Assembly (NCBI RefSeq): GCF_019649055.1
Contig: NW_026570228.1
Location: forward strand, 186,001 to 250,000
Length of the DNA stretch: 64,000 bases
Source: Paramacrobiotus metropolitanus
Taxonomy: Eukaryota; Tardigrada; Eutardigrada; Parachela; Macrobiotidae
Direction of reading: 5' to 3'
In this document: positions 47,801-58,218 of the stretch, one piece after another
How the letters are laid out: every line of letters starts with the position of its first letter
Position numbering within the stretch: position 1 is the first letter of the stretch
The notes under the pieces: generated by a model
Seen by the model: only the letters and a program-made list of their open reading frames with translations
Databases searched by the model: none
What the model was told of the DNA's origin: nothing
Program-made: the position numbers and the translations under genes

Positions 47801-49467
47801 GTGGTTGGACGGCTCCCGTTAGGGAGTGGCGAGGCTGGTCGGCCTCCTGCCCAACGTTGGGCCGAACAAGTCTGTATGGCCCGTATTACCGCCTCAACGC
47901 CGTCTCCACAAAGAGGACAAGTCAGTTGGACTTCCTCCGATGAAGGGTCCTGTTTGTTCTGGCTGGTGTCCCTTCGATGGCCTCCCTGTTCCGGGTATGG
48001 GCCATCATTGAAGCGCACTTTTGTCGCTATATGCGGTGCTGCTTCTGGCAATGGTTCTGGTATGGTCCTAACGTTGGTCAGGCTCAAGTCATACTTTGGC
48101 CATATGCTGACGGTTAAGCCAGGATGTTGGGCCACTTGTCTTCAAAGTGTTATTATGTCATCGAAGAGATCCGTGCACATCTTTTGGAGTGCTTTCGGAG
48201 CTTCCATGTGGTACTCTCTGTATTCCCACACGAGGGCTAGACGTTCTTCCTCCCATAAAGCTCCTTCTTGGACCAAGTCGTCCAGTTCTTGGGCGAATGG
48301 TCCGTATTGTTCGGCAATTTGCGGCCACGTTAGTGGTTCGCCTTTTTCTTCAAGCCAGCTCTCTTCTAGAGCAAGGAGTTGGTTAACGCGGTATTCCAGG
48401 AAATTTCTTACTCCTGTAAACCAAGTTTTATAGCGCTGGACCAGGTTCTCCTTAATTTCTCTGTCAGGCACCGGCCGTTGGCCCGGTGCCTCTGGTATCG
48501 GGATAGTCTTTACTATCCCGTGATTTGGCTTGAGTATGCCTGCACGGAATTGGGTCATGTAACGCTCGATTGCATTATGGACGCGCAGCTCCCCTATGAG
48601 GCTTTCAATGGTGTCCAGGCATTGCCAGCAGGTAGAAGGAAAACTTTTCGGGTGATCAAGCCGATTAACTCTCACTTCATCCTCGGGTCCCGGTGCCTCT
48701 GGTATCGGGATTGACTTTACCGCGTCCCAAACGATTTCTTCGTTTGGCTTGAGAATAAACGTAAACTTGGACTGAAGATAGTCACAGCCAAGTAATACGT
48801 GCACGTCCGTTAACGTCGGTTGGACGAAGAACGTGTGGTGGCTCTTGTATCCTTGCAGTGTCACCGGTACGGTGCAGCAGTGGGAGACCACAAAGGCGGT
48901 TTGTCCGCCAACACCAAGGATTTTGGTGTTCCGTCCTAATGGCTCTGTTTAGATGCCATTGGCGGTGCAGAATTGCTGGCTGATGAGGGATGTCTCCGCT
49001 CCAGTGTCCAGCATAGCGAGCGTGTGGACTGGTCCAATTTGGACTTTGTGTGTCCATGCTCTAACGGTTTTTGGTTTACGATTTTCAGCGAGGCCAACTG
49101 TCACTTCCCGCATCACCGGTACAATGTGGATTAGCGACACTGGTCCTGGGTCATCAGGAGCATACTGGGGTGCTGAAGGCTCCTGTTGGACAGATTCTCC
49201 CTGCGGTGATGTTTCCGCTACCCGTAGGGTCGAAAACATATTTTTGGTGTTCAGGAAGGTCCGTGAGCTGTTGATGGTTCGCACCGTTGGTGTGGTGCCG
49301 AGGGGTCGTCCACCGGTCTGGGGCCAGCAGGTGCGGGGACTTGACGCCCCAAGAGGTTCGGCTGTCCACTCTTCTAGTGATCCGACCTCACTGTCCGTAT
49401 TTTCTACGGACCATCCTTCCGTTGCGCTGTCGGAGGATGTGTCTGACGCCGATTTAGGATACGTCAT
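47801..49467 (-). CDS. pro: Aspartic protease region with two in-frame stops
   Basis: One frame, starting from the ATG at 49467, carries the retropepsin signature LAMLDTGAETSLIS. It then hits a TAA at 48949-48951 and continues with ILGVGGQTAFVV and HVLLGCDYLQ, the second and third conserved retropepsin lines. The stop therefore sits in the middle of the enzyme. The same frame goes on for about 230 codons of unassigned helical sequence to a TGA at 48142-48144. Beyond it lies a segment with CPLCGDGVEAVIRAIQTC, a possible zinc site. As written the protease cannot fold without readthrough of the TAA. Confidence 0.82.
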
Positions 49468-49721
49468 GTTCGTGGTGCGACGTCTCGCTTTGCCACGTAG
49501 TCGGTTGGCCTTAAGGTTGGTTGAGGCTCCGAGTTTTGGTGATCGGTTGGCCTTAGGGTTAGTTGAGGCTCCGAAAATCGACTTGGTCGAACTGTACAGG
49601 GGTTATATCCGGCGGTTTAGGCTCCGGTATTAGGTCGGGTGAGTTGCCGATACTCCCCGACCTTAAGCGTTTCCCGCGGTTGGGCTGGCCCGGTTAGGGC
49701 CGCCGCCGTTGCCGTTTGGCT
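49468..49721 (-). other. Gag-protease junction with a 43-bp direct repeat
   Basis: Two copies of GGTTGGCCTTA(A/G)GGTT(G/A)GTTGAGGCTCCGA lie at about 49503 and 49546. The gag frame ends at a TGA at 49722 and the protease frame starts at 49467, one frame away. A programmed frameshift or readthrough may normally join them, but I see no classic slippery heptamer. Confidence 0.55.
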
Positions 49722-51202
49722 TCACCAGCTGGTCCGGTATGGGTGGTAGCGCTGGCCTTTCGTTGGCTGGCGTTTGGTATCCCTGTTTTGGACCGTTCTG
49801 GCGATTGCTGCCACCAGACCCATTTCCTGAGCCGGTGGACTGTCTTCGGCTGCCATTCCTCCACTACCACGTTGTGGTCTGGGTTGTTTGGGTGGCACTA
49901 AGCCGAAGCGGTTAGGGTTTGCTGACCCGGTAGGGTAGCCCTTTGTGTAACGGCTCCGCCAATCCAAGTACCACTTTCGGTTTGGATTTTCGCCGTATGG
50001 TCTGTTTGCATAGCCACAGCCTTCGGTTGTGTGGTTTCCCCACAGGCAGTGGCTGCAAGTGATTATTCCGTCTTTGGCCCATCGTTCGAACATGCGCTCG
50101 ACTCGGTCGGTGTACATTTCCTCTTGTTTGCGGGCCTGTTCGGGGGTTAATGTTTGACGTTGGCCGGTTTGGCCCTCGCCATTCCCCTGGCTTCGGTTTT
50201 TTCCTCCGTAGCCGCCTTGGCTTCCGGTGAAGCTGGCGTTTTGGCCTTTGGAGAAATTGCCTTTTGGTCCTCCACCGCCGTTGCCCTGGCTATAGCCAAA
50301 GTTGCCCTGGTTCCGGGCCTGGCCATAGCCACCACCACCGCCGTTTGGCGGTGTGGGCCCACGCTGTGGGGAGGCCAAGTTCAAAGCCGCGATAGCGGCG
50401 TATGCTGCCTTCATTTGGGCCTGTGTCGGCGTCAGCGTTTGCGGAGGGTAGAATGCCGGTTGTTGTGGTACGACTTGGGCCGGTGACGTTTGTGTGGCCA
50501 TACGGATGATTGATCCGCGGCCCGTCCTTACCTCGTACTCCGGCTTTCCCATGGTATATTGCCGGACATAGTCCCGGAATTCTGCCGGTGACTTCGGTAT
50601 CCGGATATCCAGAGCGCGGCGTAGTTCTAGCTCTTTCACATTCTCTCTCAAGAAGTGAAGGGTCATTGTGTCGTCCAAGCCGGCACGCGTCTGGAGTGTC
50701 AGCATGGCGTCGTAGTACTGCTCTGGGGTTTCGAACCCGTGTTGGTAACACCGGTGTGTGATTTCCCCCATGGCAGTGGCCTGCTGATTATCGTCGCCGT
50801 AGCGAGTGGCGAATTTCTGAAGCCACTGTTCCACTGTCCAGCCGTCTTCGTCTTCACGATTGGCCCTGATTATCGTCGCCGTAGCGAGTGGCGAATTTCG
50901 TACTGTTCCACAGCCGTCTTCGTCTTCACGATTGGCTTGGCCAGTGTACCATTCCTTTACAGGGTCCGACAGCTCATAAAGTCCGGATCTGGTTTATTCA
51001 GATCGGACGACTGCTTACAGATCCGTCGGACCTGAGCAAGCCATCCTTTCACCATTGTTTTGTTGCCGTCAAATTTTGGCAACGCGGTGCGGACTTGAGC
51101 TCTCGCATTTGCTTTTCCTATCTCCTGGGCCATCTCCTTAATTTGCTCTCGGGTTGTGAGAGCTGGGCTGGCCGGTGGTGACGGGGCAGGTGTTAGCTGC
51201 AA
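49722..51202 (-). CDS. gag: Gag capsid and nucleocapsid, interrupted by a tandem duplication
   Basis: The capsid starts in the frame 51202-50957 (LPKFDGNKTMVKGWLAQVRR, the usual retrotransposon gag entry) and continues in another frame from 50834 (EQWLQKFATRYGD...PEQYYDAMLTLQTRAG). Between them a stretch of about 75-85 bp (from ATTATCGTCGCC to CACGATTGGC) is present twice, at about 50786 and 50869, with small differences. It shifts the frame. After the capsid come a Gly/Asn-rich linker and one CCHC zinc knuckle, C260-x2-C263-x4-H268-x4-C273, for RNA binding. The frame ends at a TGA at 49722. Confidence 0.85.
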
Positions 51203-52050
51203 TTATATCTGCGGCACCTGCTGGGGTTGAGCCAACATTGGCTGTCCCGGTATTATCTGGATGGCCCCGTTGGACGCCATCCATCCGTATGCTTCGTTTG
51301 GGAGTTGGACCAGCATGGGCGCATTCTGGCCCAAGCCTGGTTGGGCTGCGGGTCCTAGTGGCGTGGCCGCTGTTGGCGGTACGCCTGGTGGTTGGGGCAC
51401 GCTTTGGCCCATGGGCACATTCTGGCCCGTCTGCGGCTGAGCTTGGCCCGTTTGGGCTGCCGCCGAGATGGGAGGGCCAAATAGGCTTAGTTGGCCTACC
51501 AATGGTTGTTGCACCGTTGGTGTACCACTTTGGCCTCCCATCTGTCCTTGTGTGGCCGGTGGTCCGAACATTGGGCTCAGCGGGTTGGTCCGGTTTGGAT
51601 CCACGCCGCTGGTATGAGCCTGGCTTGTGGCCGGATGTGGACTGAAGTTAAAGTCCATGTTCGGGAATATAGACGGATACAAGGACGGGTACAGTGGCCT
51701 TGACCCAAAGTGGCTGTGGCTGGGTATTGCCTGGCTTGGGTCAAAGCCTGGCCCGCTTGACGTAGACAGATAAGTCTGCGTTGCGGGTGTCACTATCGTC
51801 GTTGGACCAATAGTGATGGATGTGGTGACCGAGATCGGTGGTGGCGGCAGCGTTACTGTCGCCGTTGATGTTCCACGGTCCACTGGACTGGGAGGTGTCG
51901 GTATGGTTGGCCCCGTTGGGGGATGTCCAACCGATGGTCCTTCCACAGCCATGTTTACATGGTAGTTTTGCTGATGATACACTGGCTCGCGGTAGAAGCG
52001 TTGGCCCTGCCGCAGAGCCTCGTCGACTTTTCTTGTCGACGTTGTGTATC
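51203..52050 (-). CDS. gag: Gag, Pro/Gln/Thr-rich region
   Basis: Open from about 52.03 kb (VDEALRQGQRFYREP) to a TAA at 51203-51205. Directly behind the TAA the same frame carries the capsid start. Composition: Pro, Gln, Thr, Gly with repeated PPTGP, GQPQTGQ and QNAPM-like patterns. It is probably a flexible spacer between the coiled coil and the capsid, as p12-like regions are in other Gag proteins. Confidence 0.7.
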
Positions 52051-53174
52051 CGAGTCCGGAAAAGTGTGGTAGGACGGTGGTTCTGCGGACAACTCGGAGT
52101 TTAGGTCTACGAGATGTGATTTTTCCGCATCTAAGCAGGCGTTCTCCGTGCTTAGCTTTTCCAGGTCCTCGTTCAGCTCAGTTATACGTTGGGTGGCCGC
52201 CTGGTAGTCTTTGACAAGCCGGCATTAGTGGCCTCCAATGTGATGATCCGGTCATGCTAGCCCTGGATCACCTGTTTGGCTTGTGCGAAGGCCTGCTCCA
52301 ATTGGACAAAGTTTTGATGTCCAATGGCGCTGTTTTGCTCAAGTTGGACCCGAATGGTTGATTCGGTCTTGAGCTGGCTCTGGAGGGCAACGATCTGTTG
52401 CTGGAGTTGCACGTTCTGTGCCTCCTTTTGTTGAACCGTTTGGCTCAACAGTCCTCCTTGTTGAATCGTCTTCATGAGATTTTGGTGGCTCTCATAAAGA
52501 AGATTATATCCGTTCCGCAGGCGGTTGATTTCGTCCTGCAGATTGGACATGTCGTCGGTAAGACGCTCATTTTCATTCAAGAGGCGGTCCGCCTCTGAAT
52601 CGGTTTCGTCAATGGTGGTCCGGGCCGCAGTCAGGTCATCCCTGGCTTTGGCTAGCTCAGTCCACGTGGAGGTGAGCAAGGCTTCGAGTCCCGCCACTGC
52701 CATTTCTAGGCTGTGGATTGTCCTGTTGAACTGGTCTCGCTCAGCATTGGGACATGGTGACAACTTGAGCTGAGTCAGCTCAAGTTGGGTCTGGGCCAGT
52801 ATGGCCGAGACACGTTTAGCCTCTACGTCCGATTTGGACGCAAGGTCTTTATGTTTGCAGATCTCGTCCTGCATCCAACGTTCGGATGACAGGGCTGCTT
52901 CTGCTATGTCCGCCAGCAGTTTGGTCAGGTCCCGTACTGTGGTCCGGAGTTGGTCGACTTCGTCGATCTCCTCGGGCCGGGTTGCCTGGATCAGCTTTGG
53001 CGGGCTGACGTTGGCGCTGTTTGTGTACCAGGTGGGCTGATTCAGGTCCATCCTGGCTGTGGCCCTGTTAAGTTGGGCCAGGTCCACAATTGGCTCTCGG
53101 TCCTGTTTGGACTGGCCAGGCGCGCCGGTGACGTCATTGGTTGGCGATGGCGTTGCTTGTGTTGAGCCATCGAC
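52051..53174 (-). CDS. gag: Gag, long coiled coil
   Basis: A 276-codon frame to the TAG at 52257, entered from upstream in the same frame, with heptad-like helices over nearly its whole length (QLRTTVRDLTKLLADIAEAA, RLTDDMSNLQDEINRLRNGY, QLQQQIVALQSQLKTE). Helical sequence goes on past the TAG and, after a frame change near 52.2 kb, as KDYQAATQRITELNEDLEKL. Long coiled coils in Gag occur in spumavirus-like and some giant elements, where they drive assembly. No other domain is seen. Confidence 0.75.
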
Positions 53175-53890
53175 TTAAAACATGATTGGCGACTGACTCA
53201 CGGGCTGTTGGCCCTGGTCATGTGCCTTTGGACCAGCCTTTTTGGCTTGGCACTTTGCCTTGCGTCCACCTTTAGCCACCGTTGGTGCCTCAGGTCGGAT
53301 CTGGTCCAAGCCCGGTAGGGTTGGACTTGTTGTCAGATCCTGGACGTCAAGGTTGGACCGGGCCAAGTTGTTTGGCCCTGGTCCATCGGTGCGTGTCTTG
53401 TCCTCACTTGTGGCCGCCGTTGGCGCCTCAAGTTGGACTTGGCCCGAGCCAGGTATGGCCGGTTGTTGTGCCAAGTCCTGAGGGACACTGTTGGCCTGGG
53501 CCCGTTTATCGGCGCCAGGTTGGCTGTCCTGAAGCTGGTTGGCCTCGGACAACCGGTCGGACGCTTCCAGGAATGTGTCGTCCCGGGTGGCGTCCAGACT
53601 TTCGTCGCTTGTCTCCAGGTCGGCCGGCAGGATTTGGTTGTCCCGCTTGGCTCTGCCTCGACCGAACTCGTAGAGCCGGCCGAGTTTGGCTCGTCCGGGT
53701 CAGAACTGGTTGGCCTGGCGCTACGAAGCCCGTAAGGCCCCGTTGGTTCGCGCAGGGCGTAGTTCTTCCCGCGAGGCTTGGCATAATCGTTTTGCTGGCG
53801 CCTGTCCATAGGACTGAGCAATCTCCGTTGGAGTTGCTCATGGCTGGTGTAAGGCATCACCTTGGCCAAGGCGCTTTGAGTTTGGCCCAT
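53175..53890 (-). CDS. gag: Gag N-terminus with a myristoylation-like signal
   Basis: The first ATG after the leader that opens a coding-like frame is at 53890. It gives MGQTQSALAKVMPY, with Gly2 and Ser6, the rule for N-myristoylation, as at the N-terminus of retroviral matrix proteins. The coding signal leaves this frame near 53.64 kb. It continues in another (DLETSDESLDATRD..., then Gln/Ala-rich sequence and a basic KGGRKAKCQAKKAG) down to a TAA at 53175-53177. Myristoylated Gag in a non-enveloped-type element would be unusual; the call rests on the short motif only. Confidence 0.6.
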
Positions 53891-54888
53891 GGTATTGGGA
53901 CTTAGAGAATTTCTTTGGTCTTGGTCCGGACCGGAACGTTGGGTTAGATCGCTGTCGGTGCTGGTCAGGTACGCTAGAGCTCAGGTTTAGCGTTAGCTTC
54001 CTATGGCCCTATGTTACGTTACTCACCAGCGTGACGTCAGTTACAAAATGGTCTTGCAATTAGCTCTACGTCACGAGTAGCGTGCCGTGAGCAAAATTCA
54101 AAAAATAATATGAGTCACTACGACTGTTATAACACGGGGACGTTTTCCACGTGTTCTGATTGGTTAGAATTTTATGGAAAGTTACCACACTGACGTCACG
54201 CGACTTTTTTGCGAAAATTCCGGCTGGACAAAATGGCGGTTGTTTTTCGCCGAAAATTCAGTAAAAATCAGGAAAAATTTTCTCGAGAGTTCTGTTACAC
54301 AATTCTAGTGCAGAATTCTACGAGGAATCCGAAAAAGCTATTTTTATAAGCGGTTCAAAAGTTATAGAATTTTGAAGTGTGGTTCTACGCGGAAACCTCG
54401 AAATTTTCGAAAGTTCTACGAAAACCTACGACGCCACAGCAGGTCTTACCGGTCGTTTTTCGATTCAGACAATGCTGCTCCGTCGTTCCACTTCACCCTC
54501 TTCTTCCGTGAGGGCCGCAGCGCACCCGATAGGGCGTTATGTGTGACAGAACCGTACCAAACGCAGTTTTTGCGCCGGGAGCCAAAGCTGCGGGGGACCT
54601 ACTTATAGGCACCGACCCGTATCAACGCAACCCGGTAGGGCGTTTATTTGGTCAACAGGATCGTACCCAACACAGTTTTTGTGCGGGGAGCCAAAGCTGC
54701 GGGAGGCTTACTTATAAGCCTGACCCGTATGATTATTCCGTCGCGCTGCAGGTTTCCACTGAAACCTGTATGATGCAGGAGACAGATGAAGGTCGCGGGT
54801 TGGCTGGCCTACTTACAGGCGATCAGCGTAGTTCGACCGAGATGATGCCTTCACTGGAAGATCAGAGGTTCGCAGGAAGGAAAACCGA
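53891..54888 (-). other. 5' leader of the retroelement
   Basis: About 1 kb between the primer binding site and the gag start. It holds a two-copy tandem repeat at 54.52-54.74 kb and two CRE-like sites (TGACGTCA, about 54032-54039 and 54192-54199). Stops occur in all frames. It probably carries packaging signals and perhaps internal promoter elements. Confidence 0.55.
54520..54738 (-). repeat. Two-copy tandem repeat in the leader, about 108 bp each
   Basis: Both copies contain ACCCG(A/G)TAGGGCG, CCAA(A/C)(C)ACAGTTTTTG-type sequence, GGGAGCCAAAGCTGCGGG and (A/G)CTTACTTATA, with the second copy starting near 54628. They differ by point changes and small indels. Confidence 0.85.
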
Positions 54889-54903
54889 GCGATACTGCTA
54901 CCA
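54886..54903 (-). promoter_or_regulatory. Primer binding site
   Basis: Directly next to the 5' LTR the element's strand reads TGGTAGCAGTATCGC. TGG pairs with the universal CCA end of tRNAs, and TGGTAGCAG is complementary to the 3' end of eukaryotic initiator methionine tRNAs. The match beyond nine bases depends on this host's tRNA, which I cannot see. Confidence 0.75.
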
Positions 54904-55284
54904 TGTCAGATATGACACAGAAGCAGATGGAAAATGGGGCAAATAGCCTTTATTGTGAAACAATAAAGCAACCACAAACAAACACAGAAAAAGCCAATGC
55001 GGCATATGCTGTGGAAAGTAGCTGCCAGCGAGCTCGTAAGAATCGTGATAATGATTCGGCGTGCTGCAGGTATGCAACAGCTGATGTCGTAAAGCATAGA
55101 ATCGCTCGTAAACGCTGGGCTACGCCCCCAAGAGTGCAGAAATACGCTGATTGGTCAGCGTAGACAAAGTATACGCTGAGTGAGCAGCGTAATAGCGCGG
55201 CACGAATGGAGTAGCCATGTGCGGGCGGGCGACAGAGCAAAGCCACAAGAGGTGTCTACCGCCTCGAGTGTGCGGTCTCTGACA
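54904..55284 (-). repeat. 5' LTR (right copy)
   Basis: 381 bp, which I read as identical to the left LTR, with the same TGTCAG/CTGACA ends, CCAAT box and AATAAA signal. It would drive transcription leftwards. Confidence 0.93.
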
Positions 55285-55288
55285 CTGT
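55285..55288. repeat. Target-site duplication CTGT (right)
   Basis: Matches the CTGT before the left LTR. Confidence 0.85.
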
Positions 55289-56575
55289 TTAGTGAGTTTG
55301 TTGAAAAAGCTGTGGATTAACCGAAAACTAGATGGAAGCGATTGGCGACCTTTAAAGTTCGAAAGCGTGTTAAAAAGATAATTTTGAAAAAGTCATATAC
55401 TATAATATCAACTACGAAAATACATGTAGATATACGAGTATTTTACTTTCAAATTGACAGACGAGGCAGCAGTCTAGTGGGTTCCATCTTACGGAGGCAG
55501 AAGGTGAAACTGTCTTATTGCAGACAGGGGCGATTATGACAAACAACAACTCTAAACCAGAAGCTTTGGCGTGATCGGCAAAAGTGACCCCCCCCCTCCC
55601 GCAGCAGTGTTTTCATGTTGTGAGTGTGCACTCTTGCCGTTTGTTTAAAATGTGACCGTTTGCTGGACTGTTCACCCTGATAATGCCCTTGGCTGACGAT
55701 CGTGGCGGTTTTTAATTTAAAAGGTGACCAATCAGCATTGATATGCAGCTCCTTAATTTCGCCATGACGACGAAATGGCTATAGTATTTCTGCAAAAATT
55801 ACGAACGGCGTTTGGAGCCCAGCGATAATGGGTCGGGTCGGCGCACGGGTCGGCGGTTACTCTCAGTGCGATTCAAATTCGAGCATGTAATCGTTGAATG
55901 AAACGTATCAAACGCGATTGCCGAACCAGAGGTGAGCATTACCATTGTGGCTAATTCTGCACAAATGCATTGCTATCCCAGCAGTGGCGACGGAGGAGAG
56001 ACAGAAAAATGTCCATGGGAATGTGTTTCTGGCGTAGACCATTAGTGCCAGTCACTAGTGTGCATCACGCAGTTGGAGGATGTATTTATACATCAAAGGT
56101 TATGCGCTATCTACGTAACGCACAGAAGTCAAGCGCTACAGTACCGCTGTACCCGCCCCGCTACGTCAAGGAAGCGAACAATGACGTCACAGACAGTGGC
56201 TTAGGTAACGTCATACTGTTACTTCCGTAACAAACTTCCGTAACGGATTTCCGTTTTCCGTAGCACTAGCCTTTAATATATAGGACCTCCTCGTCGCTCC
56301 GGTCGAAAGTAGTCCAGATTCCAAAAGGATCAAAGCAGTAATTTAGCATCGTACTCGTACTTTTATACCGCGTGTTGGCTCGAAAATAACAGCTTATTTT
56401 CTGCTGCACATGGCAACATGCTTGTATCGGACAAACATTTTCTGATAAACAATCTTATCTGGTTACGAAATCCAGAAATCGAAAAGGCTGTAGTGAGTAG
56501 TTTAATGTTATTTAACGAGACTTTGCAGAGAGAACAGTTTTAGTGGTTCTGCGTAAAACTAAGTTTTGTTCTACC
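55289..56575. other. Intergenic, no gene seen
   Basis: The flank right of the retroelement. An 86-codon plus-strand frame near 56.0-56.2 kb has no features. A TGACGTCA site lies at about 56.18 kb, followed by ACTTCCGTAACAAACTTCCGTAACGGATTTCCG, a short local repeat. Confidence 0.45.
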
Positions 56576-56579
56576 GCCC

Positions 56580-58218
56580 TTGGTGAAAGTTTTTGCGCAA
56601 TTCAAATTCAACGCGGTTAATCCACAATTTTAGCGACTGCTGTATCAAACAGGTGGATCTGGTGCAGCCCACTGTAGTCATTTCATTGGGTCATTTATAC
56701 CAATCAACACTTCACAGACTGTGCAGTTCAATTCAGTTCAAATCAAGGCTTGGAGTCGTCGAATTACCCGTCCGCCCCGTGGGCTTCATGACTAGTTACT
56801 AGGGATAACTACTTTGCGCCTTATCCTAAAAAATCCCAAAATAATATACTCAGTAGAAAGAGTAATTTTCGATTAGTGTCCTTCCTGGGTGCTGCCATGG
56901 GCCTCCGAAAAAACCTTCGGTGCATGCTAAAATGAGAGACGTCTCACCCATCTCGATCTGGTGGGCGGAGCTTAACCTCAGAATAGATCCCTCTATTCTT
57001 TCGTGCAATTCCTTTGATCGAGATATTCAGTAGCTGCTCTCCATGATGCATGCTTGTAGGTGGATCCACTCTACACCTATGCAAAAGAGGGCAGTTCCGA
57101 GCTGGTATCGCCAACATCACGACACTGCTGTTCGGCTAAAACTACGAGCACTTACATGCTACATAACAGATTTGTTTCACAAAAATGCTAGCTTTGAGTA
57201 ATGTTTTGTTAACTCGAAGTGTATATTAACTATTAAGTACAGTACTGTACACAATTATATCTCTACAATTTACATAGTAAATTGCCGCTATAAGGCTTGA
57301 AAAACCTTGCAAATATATCTTTCTGATAACAGCAGACAACGCAAAAACTTACAGAGGATGTTACAATTCCATGTTCTTACGGAACCTGACCAGCCGAAAG
57401 CTCAACCCGATGCGGTGAAGGTTTTCCACCCGCAGAAGCCCGTAGAAAACCAAGCCTGCCACAGTGAATAAGCCGCAGACTACGAAGCCCAAGAAGACCA
57501 AACCGGAACCGGTGGAACCACGTCGTACAGCAAGGGCGAACGCTGGAATTGCTCCCAAGCTGTTATTGCATGAGCAATAAGTTGTCTGTTTTGTTTGTGT
57601 TCGTGAAGTGGGTTCCTCACTTGGGAAAGCTGTCAGTGTAGCATAACAACAACATGTTGTACATATTTATACTTGATAGTCCACGATGATATTATGTTGT
57701 GATATTACATAATTAGTAAGAAGACGTCAGAGAACTAAGTAAAGTCATGACAGAGACAATCGAATAACTTGACATTTTGTACACGCGTATTCAGAGTAGC
57801 ATCGACACAATTCCACAACAGGACTGTTGCCAAGCAATGGGCGCCAGTACAGTACAAAGAACCACTTCCGCTCAAGTAAATTAATCATAATTAAATGCCA
57901 CATTTAATTGTACATTTAATTGTGACGACTATCAACGTTTACTAGCCAGTCCAACGTTATGGACATGCAAGAGAGCATAACGGCCAACTGCCTTGAGAAC
58001 ATGTACCAGTTTCCGGTTAAGTAGATTACTTTTGTGGATTTTGTTACGGACATCTGAATTCTGTGAATTAAAACGGGATTTTCCTCACAAAATTGTACAC
58101 CGTACGGGCGCGTTTGTATTTGCAATTTCACAGAGTTATTGCATCCGTCTCCACAAAAGCTGTGTGCATTGCCGCTTGCCTCTAACTGTCTGAGCTTGAG
58201 TCTGATTTTGAATGCCAA
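56580..58218 (-). pseudogene. Unit 1 of an unrecognised gene family (partial, probably decayed)
   Basis: Three blocks match unit 2 further right, in the same order. The frame 58218-57916 (NPVLIHRIQMSVTKSTKVIY, RQLAVMLSCMSITLDWLV) matches 60.9-61.1 kb. A block near 57.00-57.08 kb (VDPPTSMHHGEQLLNISIKG) matches 59.30-59.38 kb. A block near 56.58-56.66 kb (IQQSLKLWINRVEFELRKNF) matches 59.20-59.26 kb. The last two are adjacent in unit 2 but about 350 bp apart here, so this copy has an insertion. I do not recognise the protein; one motif region is hydrophobic (LAVMLSCMSI). Confidence 0.5.
57361..57558 (-). CDS. Possible exon with one membrane helix
   Basis: The 65-codon frame has a strongly hydrophobic stretch (GLVFLGFVVCGLFTVAGLVFYGLL) followed by basic residues (RFRKNM). 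It could be the last exon of a membrane protein. It lies between blocks of the family unit, so it may belong to it or be independent. Low confidence. Confidence 0.3.
   Translation of the reverse strand: MGAIPAFALAVRRGSTGSGLVFLGFVVCGLFTVAGLVFYGLLRVENLHRIGLSFRLVRFRKNMEL

Larger units (their letters stand above)
29220..55284 (-). mobile_element. Giant Ty3/gypsy-type LTR retrotransposon, 26,065 bp
   Basis: The element is bounded by two 381-bp direct repeats with TGTCAG...CTGACA ends and flanked by CTGT on both sides (29216-29219 and 55285-55288). All its coding blocks are on the minus strand, so the 5' end is at 55284. The order is 5' LTR, primer binding site, ~1-kb leader, gag (53.9-49.7 kb), protease, reverse transcriptase, RNase H, integrase (49.5-41.7 kb), then two long extra coding blocks (41.5-33.9 and 33.8-31.8 kb), repeat-rich noncoding DNA and the 3' LTR. 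RT-RNase H-IN order and the GPY/F-like tail after integrase are those of Ty3/gypsy elements. The internal DNA is clearly more GC-rich than its surroundings. Typical gypsy elements are 5-10 kb; this is three times that. Many stops and frame changes, and an inserted DNA element, mean this copy cannot make an intact Pol by normal translation. Confidence 0.92.

Noticed and set aside
31300-53900. Many long plus-strand frames within the retroelement
   Set aside because: They mirror GC-rich minus-strand coding sequence, have Ser/Arg/Cys/Trp-rich antisense composition and no motifs.
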